From: Candidatus Schekmanbacteria bacterium
Lineage (GTDB): Bacteria; Schekmanbacteria; GWA2-38-11; J061
Length of the DNA stretch: 64,000 bases
Assembly (NCBI GenBank): GCA_016219965.1
Contig: JACRJM010000002.1
Span: 235,974-299,973 of the forward strand
Direction of reading: 5' to 3'
This document shows positions 33,580 through 43,479 of the stretch, piece after piece. Position numbers and translations under genes: made by a program. The notes beneath the pieces were generated by a model. It saw only the letters and a program-made list of their open reading frames with translations. It was not told the origin of the DNA and searched no databases. Positions within the stretch are counted from its first letter, which is position 1. Each line of letters starts with the position of its first letter.

Positions 33580-36385
33580 TTAAAATCCATATTTTTTCAT
33601 TCTTAACTTAAATGCTTCTTCTCCTCCTTCTGTAACAGTAGTAATTTCTTCTTTAATTTTTTCATTATCAATTGCACCGACACATTTGATCTGCCCCCCT
33701 GTTTGATCGCCCGCTTTAATATAATCACAACATATAACTAATTCTGCATCGCCATTGACTACAAAGTTTGCATTGTGACTTGCGAAGATAAGCTGTCTCT
33801 TGCTTTTAGATTCCCAAATCTGCTCAACAATACTCTTGATCATCTTACTATCAACATCATCTTCTGGTTGATCAATAATAAGAGGTCCACCATGCTGATT
33901 GAGTAAAATACTAAGTAGGGCAGTTGCTTGCTGGCCAGCGGAGGCATCTACAAATTCTATATACTCACTTGTATCTTTATTAGTGTAATAGAAAAAATTA
34001 GGATTAAATTCCAGTTCTGTAACTGATAAGTCAAGCCACTTCTTTGGCTCAAAGTTATTAACGATTCTTGTTTTTTCACTTAGAATTAATCCACATTTAT
34101 CTAAAATCGGTGTTAACGGTAATTGTTCATATCCACTTACATTATGGAAAACTAGACTTTCAAGCTCAGTAAGAATGTTATTCCAATTGAACAACGGGTT
34201 CTCTGCGCTCAGCATGTATTGACACAGATCATCAATCTTTTGTTCCTTAATATTCATTCCAGCAAATGCGATCTTGAATTTTTGCTTTAGTACATTAACA
34301 TCTAGACTCTTAGTTATTTCTGCCTTAATGACTCCATCAGACAATGATGAAAATTGCTGGCATTGTTCATCAATAGTAGTAATCTTTTCGTTGTGTAACA
34401 TATCCCATCTCTCTCGTAAGTCTTTGTATATTGCCTCCGGATCTCCGAGTGCATTTAATGCATTGCGATTCTCTATTTGCAGCTTTTTTAAAGCAATTAC
34501 CCTTTTTTCGATATCTTGTATTTGCTTTAATTGTTGTTGATTCACGTTTGCGTTTGCTTTTGCTGCTTCATATTGCTCACCAAAATCGGCTTTCAGATTT
34601 TCCCAACTTTTAATTTTTTCACTTATATCTTTAAAAGATGATTCACTAACGAGTTCAAAAAGGATGTCAATTTGATTTTTTATTTCTGTGAATTTATTCA
34701 AAAATTCATTTTTAATCTCTTCAATAATTTTTGCATTTTCAAGTTCGACTTTTTCTTCCTTATCTGTCAAACTACCACTAAATTCAGATTTAAGCGATTC
34801 TACTAATGCTTGTGCATTCTTAAGCTCGTTTTTTAAGTTTTCTATTATTTGATCTTCTGTATCGTATCTTGCCTTTTGAACGATTATCTTCTGATCATCA
34901 TCTGAAAGACCTTTGAGGTTAGCGCGCAAACCTTCCAATTGTATTGTCAACGAATTGATTTCGATGTTGTACTTATTTATTTCTACCTCAATTTCTTTTT
35001 TACGAATTAAATTACTATAAGTAACTCTGGTTTTTGCGTCCGTATCGCGAATATCAGAACGGATTTTATCAAGTGTCTTCTTTATTGGTAGCTCTACAAA
35101 ACGTTTTAGTTCTTCAATCCGTACACCAACACTGCTGAGCTGTTTTTGACTATAAGCTTGGAGTGGGAACAAATTTCTAATTTCTTGTTCAGTGGTTTTT
35201 ATAAAATCAGCATCACTAATTTTTAAAAGTATCTCTTGAGTCTTAGAACTTCTCTTTACTACGTGTTTTATATCATTTAGTAAAAAGTTTACATGAACCT
35301 CACCATCATATTTTTGCAAGGTATCATCGATTAGTTTTTTCCTTTTAATTTGAACTGGGGCAATATCTGAATCAATGTTATCAATTGACTGATCACAAAG
35401 ACCCCATCGGAGATATTCCAATATTGTAGATTTACCTGTTCCGCGACCGCCGATGATAGCGTTATATTGCTGATTTAAATCAATTTCAACCCTACCTAAA
35501 AACTTGGAGTTGGAAACACTAACTGATGTGATCCATAGACTTGGCAATGCAGGTTCGTCATGGGACATCCTTGATTCTTTCGCGAGACAAGCCTGTCTTA
35601 ACGCCTCAGCAGTAGGCTCAGACCACTTAATCCATGTGCATGATTTCCCGAGATCTTCATGTGTTCTTTTCCTATTGTCTGAAGTCTGAACTACTGCAAT
35701 TGACTTGAAGCCATACTCTTGATTTTTCCCATTGATAATCGACTGATTACCGTTACCTAAACTAGACGCAAAACCATCAATATAGCCACCAACACATGGC
35801 ATTAATTTATAGTAGTCGTAAAAGCCGCTTCTTAGGAGAGTTTTGTAACCACCATCGCTTACATTCGGAAATACAATAAATCTTCCTTTTATGTAGTCTA
35901 GGTTATTAAGCTTTTCATAAAGGTCCTTGAAATTACCAGAAACAGTATTTGGAATTGCTTGCGTATGAGCGTGTTTAGCTTCATCATTACCATTTGGTGT
36001 AAGGTGTAATGGCAAGGGTTGTTAAAACGCCGTGAAGTAAATTCTCTGGAAAATTTGTATCTAGTATTAGTAGTGCCTGACATGGTGGTGTTGCGAGGGT
36101 AAGTTCAAGTCCAGGGAAAACGATAATTTTTCTTTCTGATTCTATTTTGTTGCCATAAGTATCTTGTTCGGATTCAGCGGCTTTCTTTATGTACGGAAAA
36201 AAGACAAAGTCGTGATGATCTGTTATGGCAAGAGCTCCGATGCCTTTTTCTCGGCATGATCGAATAAGTTCTTCTGCGTACACCTTGCGTTCATCTGCCG
36301 TAGTAGCATTTTCGCCACTCCAATTTAAATCACGAGGTGTGTGTACCTGAAAGTCACATTTATAAAAGTGTGCACCTTTATCCAT
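33580..36385 (-). pseudogene. trlF-type PHP/AAA-like ATPase, broken by a 7-bp duplication
   Basis: The N-terminal piece (36385 to 35987) starts MDKGAHFYKCDFQVHTPRD and has the PHP phosphoesterase motifs VHTPRD, ITDHHDF and FPGLELT. The rest (to 33580) has Walker A GGRGTGKST, a long coiled coil, the ABC signature SAGQQATALLSILL and PLIIDQPEDDVD. Together they equal one TrlF-family protein. The frame breaks at 35996-36009, where TTACACC is doubled on the coding strand; removing one copy restores LAIT-PNGNDEAKHAHTQ. The downstream piece could restart at an in-frame TTG (36015). Natural frameshift, phase switch or assembly error are all possible. Confidence 0.85.
35996..36009. repeat. 7-bp perfect tandem duplication in trlF
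   Basis: GGTGTAA occurs twice without gap (35996-36002, 36003-36009; TTACACC on the coding strand). It shifts the reading frame by one and splits the gene. Confidence 0.95.
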
Positions 36386-36596
36386 AAAATTAGATAATTA
36401 TTTGTTCCAAATTCTTATAACTTCCTGAAACGATTTTGGTTTATGGTCAAGTTTCTCACAATCTTCCTGCGTAATATAAAGCATTTTAAATTTTCTATCG
36501 TTTTGCGTTGTCTGTTAGTTCCATATAAGTTATTTTATTTATTTTACAATAGCATAAATTGCTTGAAAGTATATAGTTTCTCTGCAATAAAAAAGC

Positions 36597-37313
36597 ATGA
36601 GCCAGAAAACATATATCTTTTTTGACGAATCATATCCCAAAAGCGTAAATTATAGAATCGTTATACCTGCAATATTAGTTCCTCAGATGGAATATGAGAA
36701 ATATTTTAGTAAAGCGAAGTTCCCTCAGATGATAAAAAGTGAACGAACAACAGCAATCAATATTTTTCTTGGAAAAATTAACGGACGCGCTTGCCTTAGC
36801 TTCGCTGATGTTGATAAAATATTAGTTAGCCCCGGCAAAAAATATTCATTGAAAGATGGTGGAAAAACTTCAAATCCAGATTTGATCTGGTCACCTCTTG
36901 TAATGTCAGCAATAACCATTCTTATTGAAGAAGCTATTCATAGTGATAAACTACTAATTCAGGAAATAGCTATTTATCATGATCCTAAAAGTCTCTCCCC
37001 AAAGCATCTTGAAACATTTTACAATTTTATCACGAATTGTTTGCCAGAATTAATTAATGATCAAATTATGAAAAAAAATCTAAATATGAAAAAGCCAATT
37101 TCCATTAAAAGCATTAAACCTATTGCAAAATGGAATAAAAAAAATGGATCACCATCAAAATTTCAAAGAGGTATTTCTATGGCGGATCAGTTAGGTAATT
37201 ATGCTAACGACATTATTTCAACTAAGAATCAATTTTCAAGAATCACAATTGAAAATTGTTCAAAAGAAACCAATAAGCTTCTGCATAATGTTAATAAAAA
37301 ATACAATTCTTAA
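36597..37313 (+). CDS. DUF3800-like RNase H-fold protein
   Basis: 238 residues. The start MSQKTYIFFDESYPK resembles the hxDES opening of DUF3800 proteins, and the C-terminal GISMADQLGNYANDI resembles their closing ADxxA motif. DUF3800 proteins have an RNase H-like fold and are common near defence genes. Match is partial, so it may be a distant relative. It is divergent from the broken trlF, 211 bp away, with no clear ribosome site. Confidence 0.45.
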   Translation: MSQKTYIFFDESYPKSVNYRIVIPAILVPQMEYEKYFSKAKFPQMIKSERTTAINIFLGKINGRACLSFADVDKILVSPGKKYSLKDGGKTSNPDLIWSPLVMSAITILIEEAIHSDKLLIQEIAIYHDPKSLSPKHLETFYNFITNCLPELINDQIMKKNLNMKKPISIKSIKPIAKWNKKNGSPSKFQRGISMADQLGNYANDIISTKNQFSRITIENCSKETNKLLHNVNKKYNS

Positions 37314-37411
37314 TATCGATTTGATTTTATTAAAAAGATCAGACGAATCCGTTCCTTTCAATGCATGTAATTAATTTCTCTGTCGCAAGTGATATTAATT
37401 CAATTTTTAAA

Positions 37412-38254
37412 TCACACTGCGTTGTAACTAAGGAGTGTTTTATAATAGGTTTGTTTATGAGGTAGGGCTTGTTCTTTCAGAAATTCTAAGTCAATAGTTC
37501 CCTTTTTAATATGTATATCAATCTTTTTTTTATTACAGAAAGTGATTACCTTATAAGCCATCTCATTATAGAAGGTCTTTTGATCTGCATAATTGCCAAT
37601 CATATAATTATAATTCCACTTACCAAAAACAATTTTGTCTGCAAAAGATACTGCCTCTAAAATTTTTTCTATATCTTGTTTTATCACATTAGGTGTCGGA
37701 TAGGGTTCAATACTAACCCAGGTTTTCATGCCACGATTATGCAAGTATTTAAGAGATGCTATCCGTTCTTTAATGGGAGAGGCAAACGGCTCAAATCTGT
37801 TTTTGAATTGTTCTGAAAGAGAAACTAAGGTAATTCCATATTCATTTTGTGAGCCGTAATTTTTTTTATCGGTTAAATCCTTCGGATATATCCCTTTGGT
37901 TATAGAAACAACTTTTATATTATCTTGATTGAGTCGCTTTATAATTTTTAAACTTATCTCGGTAACTTCAGGAACTTTATACATAAAAGGGTCAGTTGCA
38001 AAACTCAAATAAACATATTTTATCTTACTTTTATATTTAGGAATTTCTTTATCTAAAAGTTCTAATGCATTACTAACTATTTTCGGCTTTTTCCAATCAG
38101 TATAATCTTTGATCACTCCGCTTCTTTTCTTTATCATCATTGCATAGCATGGATAAGTACAACCATGCGAACAGCCTTCCGCATGATTTAAACTATAGTC
38201 GGCATATTCCACACCACTTTTGTAAAGTAGTGTTTTACGTATAATTTCCTCCAT
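37412..38254 (-). CDS. radical SAM-like protein of the three-Cys-motif type
   Basis: 280 residues. GCSHGCTYPCYAMMI at residues 27-41 gives three cysteines at C-x3-C-x3-C with the trailing Tyr-Ala of spore-photolyase-like and Gp37/Gp68-type proteins, the signature that names the three-Cys-motif partner system. LSFATDPFM and VSIEPYPTPN resemble radical SAM barrel segments. The partner gene, tcmP, lies 30 bp upstream on the same strand. Fe-S cluster binding and chemistry are inferred from the motif. Confidence 0.75.
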   Translation of the reverse strand: MEEIIRKTLLYKSGVEYADYSLNHAEGCSHGCTYPCYAMMIKKRSGVIKDYTDWKKPKIVSNALELLDKEIPKYKSKIKYVYLSFATDPFMYKVPEVTEISLKIIKRLNQDNIKVVSITKGIYPKDLTDKKNYGSQNEYGITLVSLSEQFKNRFEPFASPIKERIASLKYLHNRGMKTWVSIEPYPTPNVIKQDIEKILEAVSFADKIVFGKWNYNYMIGNYADQKTFYNEMAYKVITFCNKKKIDIHIKKGTIDLEFLKEQALPHKQTYYKTLLSYNAV

Positions 38255-38284
38255 AATTTTATTATACTACAATTCTTAAATTGT

Positions 38285-39388
38285 TTACAGAAATTCGATA
38301 ACACAGCCTGCAGGGAAGAATCCTTTTTTTCGTGCAGCATCTTTACGAGATACTATTATTGCAGGTGGATTAGTTTTTTCCATAGGTGCAAGAATTTGTC
38401 TTTTATAATGAGTTTCTCTGAAAGAGGTTTTGGTGAGCACAAAATTTTCTAATTCTTCAATGCTAATAGTTTTTCCTTTAAAATTGTTTATTATTTCTTT
38501 TTTGAGATAAGAAAAGTCAGGCTCTGATTCAAATAACATTGTCTGTCCAGGATTAAACGTTGCATCGGAAAATTGGAATGTACCAATTTTATCAACTTTC
38601 CACATTGCTTCTTTCATTTTTTTTAATCCAGTCAGATCATTTGTACCAAAGAAAAGAAAATAATCAGTCTTATTAGATCTATTAATCATTTTAAAAGAAC
38701 GAACATATTTTATGCCTGCTTTTTGCTCTAATTGTTGTTCATAAATATTATGAAGTAAACTCATCCTTTCCTTTGGATTCTTTTCGAATATTACTTTCTT
38801 CCACAAATCAGTTCCGAATGTTTCAATGAATCTTGGCCAAAGCTTTTTATCTTTAATAAAACGATTTATATCTTCATACATAAAGTTAATAAGAACTTCG
38901 CATTTTTTGTTACTCATAATTCGCTGTATTAGAGAAAAAGGAATTCCAGAAAAACCAAATGGGTCGATAAATACAAAAGCGGGAGCAATCATCTTTTTTT
39001 GATCATCTATATAATCAAGAATTTCAGTTAAGGTTTCATCAAATTTTCCACATATACACTTGGCAGTAAGATTTGATGGTAAAGATAAAGATGATATTTT
39101 ATTCTCAAGAGACTTGCATCTTTTTGGATCTGCTTCAATAAAGAGCATTGTAATTTCAGCGTCGATTGGTGCCTTATGCTCTGTAACAGCTTTAATAGCA
39201 ACAATTGGTGATCCATTTTTCCCGTCACTATACTCACCGGGTCCTGCAAAGGCATCAATATATAGAACTCTGCCATTCCATCTTGTGATTATTGGTAGCC
39301 ATGCATTTAAATATTTTCTTAATATTTCAAGCTTTGCTTCGGTATGAGGTTCTATTTTCCAAGTAGTAGATGTTATTGTTGTCATCAA
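38285..39388 (-). CDS. tcmP: three-Cys-motif partner protein TcmP
   Basis: 367 residues. WKIEPHTEAKLEILRKYLNA then VLYIDAFAGPGEYSDGKNGS is the diagnostic opening of TcmP, a methyltransferase-like (Rossmann) fold, with FIDPFGFSGIPF at the presumed acceptor position near residue 130. The function is unknown; it always travels with a three-Cys-motif radical SAM-like protein, here the gene 30 bp downstream. Found in prophages and islands. The first two Met codons are both usable. Confidence 0.85.
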   Translation of the reverse strand: MMTTITSTTWKIEPHTEAKLEILRKYLNAWLPIITRWNGRVLYIDAFAGPGEYSDGKNGSPIVAIKAVTEHKAPIDAEITMLFIEADPKRCKSLENKISSLSLPSNLTAKCICGKFDETLTEILDYIDDQKKMIAPAFVFIDPFGFSGIPFSLIQRIMSNKKCEVLINFMYEDINRFIKDKKLWPRFIETFGTDLWKKVIFEKNPKERMSLLHNIYEQQLEQKAGIKYVRSFKMINRSNKTDYFLFFGTNDLTGLKKMKEAMWKVDKIGTFQFSDATFNPGQTMLFESEPDFSYLKKEIINNFKGKTISIEELENFVLTKTSFRETHYKRQILAPMEKTNPPAIIVSRKDAARKKGFFPAGCVIEFL

Positions 39389-39407
39389 TAATTTTTATAA
39401 AATTGTA

Positions 39408-40259
39408 TTATTTAGGACGGTAACACTTCTCACTATAGATGAATCCAGTTTTTCGCTCATCTGGTGAAAATTCAGAACAAAGTTCATCCAATAAAGTATT
39501 AGTTAAATCAAATATTTTACTATTTTCATTAAGAGATAGCTTATTTTCTTCTGTAGTTTCCCATAGAAATGGCTCATCTATTTGATCAAAATGCACACGT
39601 TCAAATGTTAAATGAATTCCCACTATAACTACAACTAAATGATGTAGCCCAGAAAAAATAATATAATTATCAGGATAACAAGCCCTAGGCAGATAAGATA
39701 TTGGATGGAGTGGGCCAACATGAGCAAAGTTGGCAGAAAAATGACCATACCATCTAATTATAAAATCAGGCATTACATTTTTTACTCTCGAAATAAGACC
39801 ATTTGTGGAATACTTATTTTGTATAAAACATTGGTATTGGTTTTTTCTTTCAAAAATATCAATTAATACAAAACAATCTTCCATAACAGAACGTAGGAGG
39901 ATACCACTTTGAAAATATAATCCTTGAGATAAACAGGAAAATGACCCTAACAATGTATGTAGAATATGAAGTTTAATAGCAGTGACTGGGTTATTCATAT
40001 CCTTTAGTGGTGACTCTTCAAAGCCGAGGTTGAAATAACGATTAAACACTAGGTCTAAATATAAAGAAATTCTGTATATATAAACATGAGTTTTGTCTAT
40101 AAATGCTTCTACAATAGGATTTGAATATTTATTTATCCATTCAAAAAAAATCGTTTCATCTTTTATAGGCCCATGTTTTAAATTTAAGAGATTAAAATAT
40201 ATTTTACAACAAGTTTCATATGGTTTTCCACTTCCACATAAACAATGATTGTTATCCAT
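39408..40259 (-). CDS. SEC-C motif protein with helical (HEPN-like) body
   Basis: 283 residues. MDNNHCLCGSGKPYETCCKI is an N-terminal SEC-C zinc motif (CxCGSG...CC). The rest is mainly helical with SCLSQGLYFQSGILLRSVMEDC, resembling DUF5677-type helical domains that belong to the HEPN group. It precedes tcmP by 19 bp on the same strand, so the three genes may be one unit. Function unknown. Confidence 0.6.
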   Translation of the reverse strand: MDNNHCLCGSGKPYETCCKIYFNLLNLKHGPIKDETIFFEWINKYSNPIVEAFIDKTHVYIYRISLYLDLVFNRYFNLGFEESPLKDMNNPVTAIKLHILHTLLGSFSCLSQGLYFQSGILLRSVMEDCFVLIDIFERKNQYQCFIQNKYSTNGLISRVKNVMPDFIIRWYGHFSANFAHVGPLHPISYLPRACYPDNYIIFSGLHHLVVVIVGIHLTFERVHFDQIDEPFLWETTEENKLSLNENSKIFDLTNTLLDELCSEFSPDERKTGFIYSEKCYRPK

Positions 40260-40277
40260 CCTAGAAATTTCCTGAAA

Positions 40278-41843
40278 TTACAATTCTAAATTAGTAACTC
40301 TTACTCCAAACCTAAACTTACTTCCTCTCCCTTCACCCTCGCTCTCAGCCCAGATTCTGCCATGATGCAGGTCAACAATCTTCTTTGAGATGTAAAGACC
40401 GATGCCAGAACCCTCGGCGGTGCTCTTGGCATGCCCCCCCCCTCGCTCATACTTGGTAAAGAGCTTGTTGAGGTCTTCTTTCCTAATACCCATGCCCGTA
40501 TCCTCTATGGTGGTTATTACTTCATTACCCTCTCGAATCATTGATACGGTGACACTCCCCTTGTTGGTATATTTGATAGCATTACTCAACAGATTCAATA
40601 TTACATCCCTTATCTTAAATGGATCAGCCATGACTTTGGACAATGATTGTTGAGGTTTATTGAATGTTAGTTTCAAGCTTTTCTTCCCTGCGAAGGTAGT
40701 CATGCCTTTTACGCACTCCGAGATAATATCTTCAAGCTGAACCGGCTGTAAATTAACTTCGAATTTGTTCTGCTCTATTTTATTTAAATCCAAGAAAGTA
40801 TCAACAAGTATTCTCATGTTCTGGGTCTGAGCGGAAAGGGATTTGAAGGCTTCGGTGGCTTTTTGATTGAATGTGCCGTAACTACCGTCTTGAAGCATTT
40901 CAAGCTCACCGGCAAAGGTAGTAATGGGAGCTCTTAGCTCATGGTTGGCAAAGGAGATGAAGTCATTTAATCTTTCATTTAGCTTTTGGATTTCCTCGCG
41001 TTGGCGGACTTCGGAGATGACACCTCTTACAAGGAAGAAACTGAATATCACAACAGCGATAAAGAGAACTGCGTTCCCTATAAGCTCTGTCTGGCTCTGA
41101 AATGTGAATATCCTGATGAATGAAACAAGCACTATAAGCGCTGAAAATAACTCTGCTGCAATTACCTTTATGTTGAAGAGATGATGCTTAAGGATGGCGT
41201 AGGTTGTAAATACGACAAAGAAGACTATGCCGAATGGGCCAAAACGACTTACCTGATAATTTTCAGTGATGAACGGAATAATCGAGTTTGCAAGAGTTCC
41301 TATCGCAAGGCTTATTGCAAGCCCGGTGATGAAATATTTAAGCTGAATCCGCTCAATATCTTTCGAGGCTTTGAATTTTCTAATCAGTATGACTGAAGCG
41401 ATTAAAAAATAGATCACAAAGTAGACGGGATAGAGGAAATACAACCTGCCAGTTATTACATTTATACCCCATGAGAATTTTTCAATCCCTGAAACTAATA
41501 AATCCGTGAAAAATAACAGTGTAGTCAAAATCAATGCCGGCAGGAATATTAAGGCTTTGCTGGTAATTGATGAATCCGTCTTCTCATCAGGAAATATTCT
41601 AGCCAGATAAAGCAAAACCGGAGCGATCAGGGTTGAGGCAAGATAAGTGATTCGTGTCCAGAGGAGATTGTTTGTTTCTGCATTGTCGGCTAAGAAGTTG
41701 CCTACCATCCATGCAGTAATACATAAGGTCAGGATTAGAAACCACGTATTCTGCTTTTTCCTCTCATTTTGAAAATATACCAAAAGCCCCAAGACAAGGT
41801 TGGTAAAAGAGATTGCTGATAATAGGATAAGCTCAATGGGCAT
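40278..41843 (-). CDS. membrane sensor histidine kinase (7TM input)
   Basis: 521 residues. About eight hydrophobic helices fill residues 1-265, as in the HisKA_7TM input class, followed by a HisKA domain with phospho-acceptor FANHELRAPITTFAG and a HATPase: NLLSNAIKYT (N box), EDTGMGIRKEDL (G1), GSGIGLYISKKIV (G2). No response regulator is beside it, so it is an orphan or part of a phosphorelay. It ends 18 bp before the SEC-C gene on the same strand. Confidence 0.9.
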   Translation of the reverse strand: MPIELILLSAISFTNLVLGLLVYFQNERKKQNTWFLILTLCITAWMVGNFLADNAETNNLLWTRITYLASTLIAPVLLYLARIFPDEKTDSSITSKALIFLPALILTTLLFFTDLLVSGIEKFSWGINVITGRLYFLYPVYFVIYFLIASVILIRKFKASKDIERIQLKYFITGLAISLAIGTLANSIIPFITENYQVSRFGPFGIVFFVVFTTYAILKHHLFNIKVIAAELFSALIVLVSFIRIFTFQSQTELIGNAVLFIAVVIFSFFLVRGVISEVRQREEIQKLNERLNDFISFANHELRAPITTFAGELEMLQDGSYGTFNQKATEAFKSLSAQTQNMRILVDTFLDLNKIEQNKFEVNLQPVQLEDIISECVKGMTTFAGKKSLKLTFNKPQQSLSKVMADPFKIRDVILNLLSNAIKYTNKGSVTVSMIREGNEVITTIEDTGMGIRKEDLNKLFTKYERGGGHAKSTAEGSGIGLYISKKIVDLHHGRIWAESEGEGRGSKFRFGVRVTNLEL

Positions 41844-41976
41844 GGGATTAAAGATTAATTAAATTTTACCATATTTCCTGACAGGAACAAAATGCTGGTT
41901 GCTTTTCAGTTGTATTTACTTAAACTACTTAAAAACGGAGTTAATGATAAAGGTCTTGATATTGAGAGGGTGAGAA

Positions 41977-42153
41977 ATGAAACTCCTAACGATTGATGAA
42001 GTAGCAAAGCTTTTGAAACTGAACAAGCATACAATTTACAGGTATGCAAAGGACGGTAAAATCCCGGCTGTTAGAATTGGAGGGAGCTGGAGAATTGCAG
42101 AAGAGGTGTTGAGTAGGTGGCTTGTTGATGGATCTTCAAATAACAAAAGATAG
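41977..42153 (+). CDS. excisionase/MerR-type HTH protein
   Basis: A 58-residue protein behind GAGAGGGTGAG. LLTIDEVAKLLKLNKHTIYR then YAKDGKIPAVRIGGSWRI is the HTH_17 domain used by excisionases and small regulators. It is closely similar to the HTH fused to the end of the coupling ATPase at 15822-19160. It could be the recombination directionality factor of one of the integrases, or a regulator of the divergent kinase gene. Confidence 0.75.
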   Translation: MKLLTIDEVAKLLKLNKHTIYRYAKDGKIPAVRIGGSWRIAEEVLSRWLVDGSSNNKR

Positions 42154-42189
42154 CTATTAAAATATGAAAGGTTTTCATAAACTGGGCAT

Positions 42190-42870
42190 ATGGATAGCAA
42201 TACTGTGTTTTCAGGAATAGTCGCATTATCAACTGTAGTTTATGCAATATTAACATTCTTCCTCGTCAAAGAAACTAGAAAATTACGAGAAGCACAAACA
42301 GAACCAAGAGTTGACGTAACATATCGAATGCTTGAGATTGGTCTTTCTTTTATCGATATTGTTGTAAGAAACACAGGCAACGGCCCTGCGTATGATATTA
42401 AATTTGAAATTATTCCCGAAACAAATAGTTTATCCACGCGTAGTTTGATTGAAGAGCTTAATGACAAAAGCTTTATACGCAACGGAATAAAATATCTCTC
42501 CATAGGTCAAGAATTGCGCTCTTACTTTACAAATCTTCGCGATGATTTTGAGGGCAAGACTTCAGCAATTATCAGGATTAAAGTGACATTCAAAAGTAAA
42601 ACCAACCAAACTTACAGAGAAGAATATTTAATTGATTTTTCAGAAATGAAAGGAATGGAAAGATTGGGAGAGCCACCATTAAATAAAATAGCTTATCAAA
42701 TAGAAAAAATACAAAATAATATTGATAAGATATGCACAGGTTTTTCTAAACTGCATATTAATATTTATACAAATGAAGACCGTAATCGAGAAAAAAAGGA
42801 AAGAGAACAGTTTCGAAAGGAAATGTTAGATCAAACAAAGTCGGATACTTCATCTGACAAAGAAAAATAA
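42190..42870 (+). CDS. single-span membrane protein of unknown function
   Basis: 226 residues. A N-terminal membrane segment (VALSTVVYAILTFFLV, about residues 10-27) is followed by a charged linker, a beta-rich domain (VDVTYRMLEIGLSFIDIVVR, NTGNGPAYDIKFEI) and a Lys/Glu-rich tail of about 60 residues that is likely coiled. The beta domain resembles Ig-like NGP (transport-associated) folds found in many island proteins. No function known. It follows the HTH gene by 36 bp. Confidence 0.55.
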   Translation: MDSNTVFSGIVALSTVVYAILTFFLVKETRKLREAQTEPRVDVTYRMLEIGLSFIDIVVRNTGNGPAYDIKFEIIPETNSLSTRSLIEELNDKSFIRNGIKYLSIGQELRSYFTNLRDDFEGKTSAIIRIKVTFKSKTNQTYREEYLIDFSEMKGMERLGEPPLNKIAYQIEKIQNNIDKICTGFSKLHINIYTNEDRNREKKEREQFRKEMLDQTKSDTSSDKEK

Positions 42871-42900
42871 CTTGTGTAATCTATACAATAATTAGAACTT

Positions 42901-43479
42901 TCATAAATCACTTCCACCGACAAAAAACTCATAAATCCTCAGCTTATTCATTTTCAAATATTCCATTCCCTCTTCCAAGTTTAAAACACAAGGATAAGAC
43001 CAGCCGTTCCAGTAGTGTTTTCCTTCATTGAGCTTTTCAAATTTAAACCCGTAAAAGTGATAGAGGTTATATATCTCCCTCTCAAGTATGGCATACATAT
43101 TCGTTGAAGGATTTCTTGCTTTAAGCGTCTGGTGCATTCCCTTGAATAGACTCAAAAGGATTGTTGTCTTTCCACGGTACCTTTTATCAATCACAGTTAA
43201 AGCAATCTCTACAGGGAAAGCTTCATTTGAATGTATATCAACCTCCGGGAAAGCATCCGACTTTGTGATAGGCAGCCCTTTGGGTGAATCAAAAACGATC
43301 TTTAAGACTCCGGCTATTTCATTTCCGTTTAGAGCGATGAGGTCAATCTCTGATTCTTTATATCCTTCAATCACCTTTTCCGCAGGCCAATCTTTTTCAT
43401 TGATGCAGACCTCATAGAGAAGTTTTTTCATCTGCAATCGCTCATCTTCATTTTGAGGTTGTCTCACAACGATCTTCAT
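42901..43479 (-). CDS. GNAT-fold N-acyltransferase-like protein
   Basis: 192 residues. ESEIDLIALNGNEIAGVLKI and VEIALTVIDKRYRGKTTILL match the beta-strands and acyl-CoA loop of a GNAT fold, of the autoinducer-synthase-like or N-acyl amino acid type; YHFYGFKFEKLNEGKHYWNG fits the C-terminal half. Its ATG overlaps the stop of the PLP decarboxylase gene (4 bp), so both proteins are made together. It may acylate the decarboxylation product; this is an inference. Confidence 0.6.
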   Translation of the reverse strand: MKIVVRQPQNEDERLQMKKLLYEVCINEKDWPAEKVIEGYKESEIDLIALNGNEIAGVLKIVFDSPKGLPITKSDAFPEVDIHSNEAFPVEIALTVIDKRYRGKTTILLSLFKGMHQTLKARNPSTNMYAILEREIYNLYHFYGFKFEKLNEGKHYWNGWSYPCVLNLEEGMEYLKMNKLRIYEFFVGGSDL

